From positions 186,001-250,000 of the forward strand of contig JBDHTQ010000002.1 in the NCBI GenBank assembly GCA_039808765.1: 64,000 nucleotides of DNA, written 5' to 3'. Origin of the DNA: JBDHTQ01 sp039808765. Its GTDB lineage: Bacteria; Pseudomonadota; Alphaproteobacteria; UBA2400. Position numbers and translations under genes: made by a program. Shown here piece after piece: positions 63,392 through 64,000 of the stretch (the stretch's first letter is position 1; each line of letters begins with the position of its first letter). The notes beneath the pieces were generated by a model that had not been told where the DNA came from, did not search any database, and was given only the letters and a program-made list of their open reading frames with translations.

Positions 63392-64000
63392 CTATGGCGT
63401 TGCGAGTGGGCCATAACTTTGCACGAGGCTGCTTGCCAGCATGTTCCAGCCATCAATCAAAACAAAGAAAATAATTTTGAAGGGGAGGGAAATCACCACA
63501 GGCGGCAGCATCATCATGCCCATGGCCATCAGAATTGAGGCAACAACCATGTCGATGATAAGAAAAGGCAAAAAGATTAGAAAACCAATTTCAAAGGCTC
63601 GCTTTAATTCTGATATCATGAACGCGGGAATGAGCGCTACCAAAGGGGTTTCTTCCGGTTTTATTTCTTCATTTTTATAATGACCCATATCCATAAAAAG
63701 CTGCAAATCTTTATCGCGGGTGTGTGCTAACATAAACGTTCGAAAGGGGGCTATGCTGGCATCCATTGCTGCTTTTTCACTAATACTCTCATTCATCAGC
63801 GGTTCGATACCATTTTCCCATGCAGTTTGGAAAGTTGGTGCCATAATAAAAAACGTGAGAAAAAGCGCTAAACTGATCATCACCTGATTGGGTGGGGTCT
63901 GTTGTAATCCTAATGCGGACCTTAAAAATGAGAGTACCACCACAATGCGGGTAAAGCTTGTCACCATCACCAAGATACCCGGCGCTAAAGAGAGTACTGT
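63392..64000 (-). CDS. fliP: Flagellar export apparatus protein FliP (3' part; 5' end outside window)
   Basis: The frame runs to the right edge with 202 residues present; the N-terminal part, including the usual signal peptide, is outside. The visible start LSLAPGILVMVTSFTRIVVVLSFLR, then QTPPNQVMISLALFLTFFIMAPTF, ALIPAFMISELKRAFEIGFLIFLPFLIIDMVVASILMAMGMMMLPPVVISLPFKIIFFVLIDGW, are all FliP hallmarks; segments are quoted in pieces. FliP forms the export pore with FliQ and FliR. It is on the opposite strand from, and about 14 kb away from, fliQ-fliR-flhB. Confidence 0.96.
   Translation of the reverse strand, partial: TVLSLAPGILVMVTSFTRIVVVLSFLRSALGLQQTPPNQVMISLALFLTFFIMAPTFQTAWENGIEPLMNESISEKAAMDASIAPFRTFMLAHTRDKDLQLFMDMGHYKNEEIKPEETPLVALIPAFMISELKRAFEIGFLIFLPFLIIDMVVASILMAMGMMMLPPVVISLPFKIIFFVLIDGWNMLASSLVQSYGPLATP

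Overview
The window looks like a chromosomal segment of a Gram-negative alphaproteobacterium with moderate GC (clearly below 50% by eye). Evidence: a tRNA-Trp gene directly before secE; a long RpoB (about 1412 aa) with an alphaproteobacterial-type insertion; kdsB next to a prephenate dehydratase that lacks a chorismate mutase domain; and the NDUFA12-type complex I accessory gene followed by mlaD and a DUF2155 gene. It makes LPS (kdsB) and a flagellum (fliQ, fliR, flhB, fliP). It also has two IcmD/DotP-like proteins, which points to a type IVB (Dot/Icm-like) secretion system elsewhere in the genome. A host-associated or predatory lifestyle is possible but not shown. I cannot name a genus.

Layout. 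1-379: the start of an unrecognised gene leaving the left edge. 674-12617: tRNA-Trp, secE, nusG, rplK, rplA, rplJ, rplL, rpoB, rpoC and a strong terminator, with RNA hairpins in several spacers. The usual str operon (rpsL-rpsG-fusA) does not follow. 12680-17193: an AT-rich orphan gene, then a leftward cluster of a 51-aa membrane peptide, a FadN-type beta-oxidation enzyme and an orphan acyl-CoA dehydrogenase C-terminal half. 17281-19057: kdsB and pheA. 19221-27062 (leftward): a 1382-aa exported lytic-transglycosylase-like protein, a proline-rich exported protein and an AsmA protein. 27157-31600: NAD kinase, an orphan, amn, ftsY, tRNA-Gly. 31703-35415: CnoX-like thioredoxin, Trm112-like protein, PfkB kinase, YebC, alpha/beta hydrolase. 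35447-41159: HAD phosphatase, methyltransferase, DinG-like helicase, hemD, aat. 41232-42351: two tandem IcmD-like genes, each with its own copy of the same terminator. 42706-46854: parE, an orphan, and an exported HExxH protein. 47018-50968: NDUFA12, mlaD, DUF2155, fliQ, fliR, flhB. 50997-55277: an accessory block of four leftward unknown genes, three of which look like mutual paralogues. 55330-57363: maf and a thiolase. 57593-63211: a large TPR envelope protein and two exported unknowns. 63392-64000: the 3' part of fliP.

How the parts fit. Housekeeping blocks (transcription and translation, cofactors, envelope, fatty-acid oxidation) alternate with short patches of lineage-specific, mostly exported or helical proteins. 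Points of most interest: the tandem near-identical IcmD-like pair; the diverging three-member family beside flhB; NPEH in place of NPTH at the FlhB self-cleavage site; the very large cell-wall-directed protein; the orphan acyl-CoA dehydrogenase tail beside FadN; and the overlapping 51-aa gene. All functions are inferred by reading the sequence; no database search was run.
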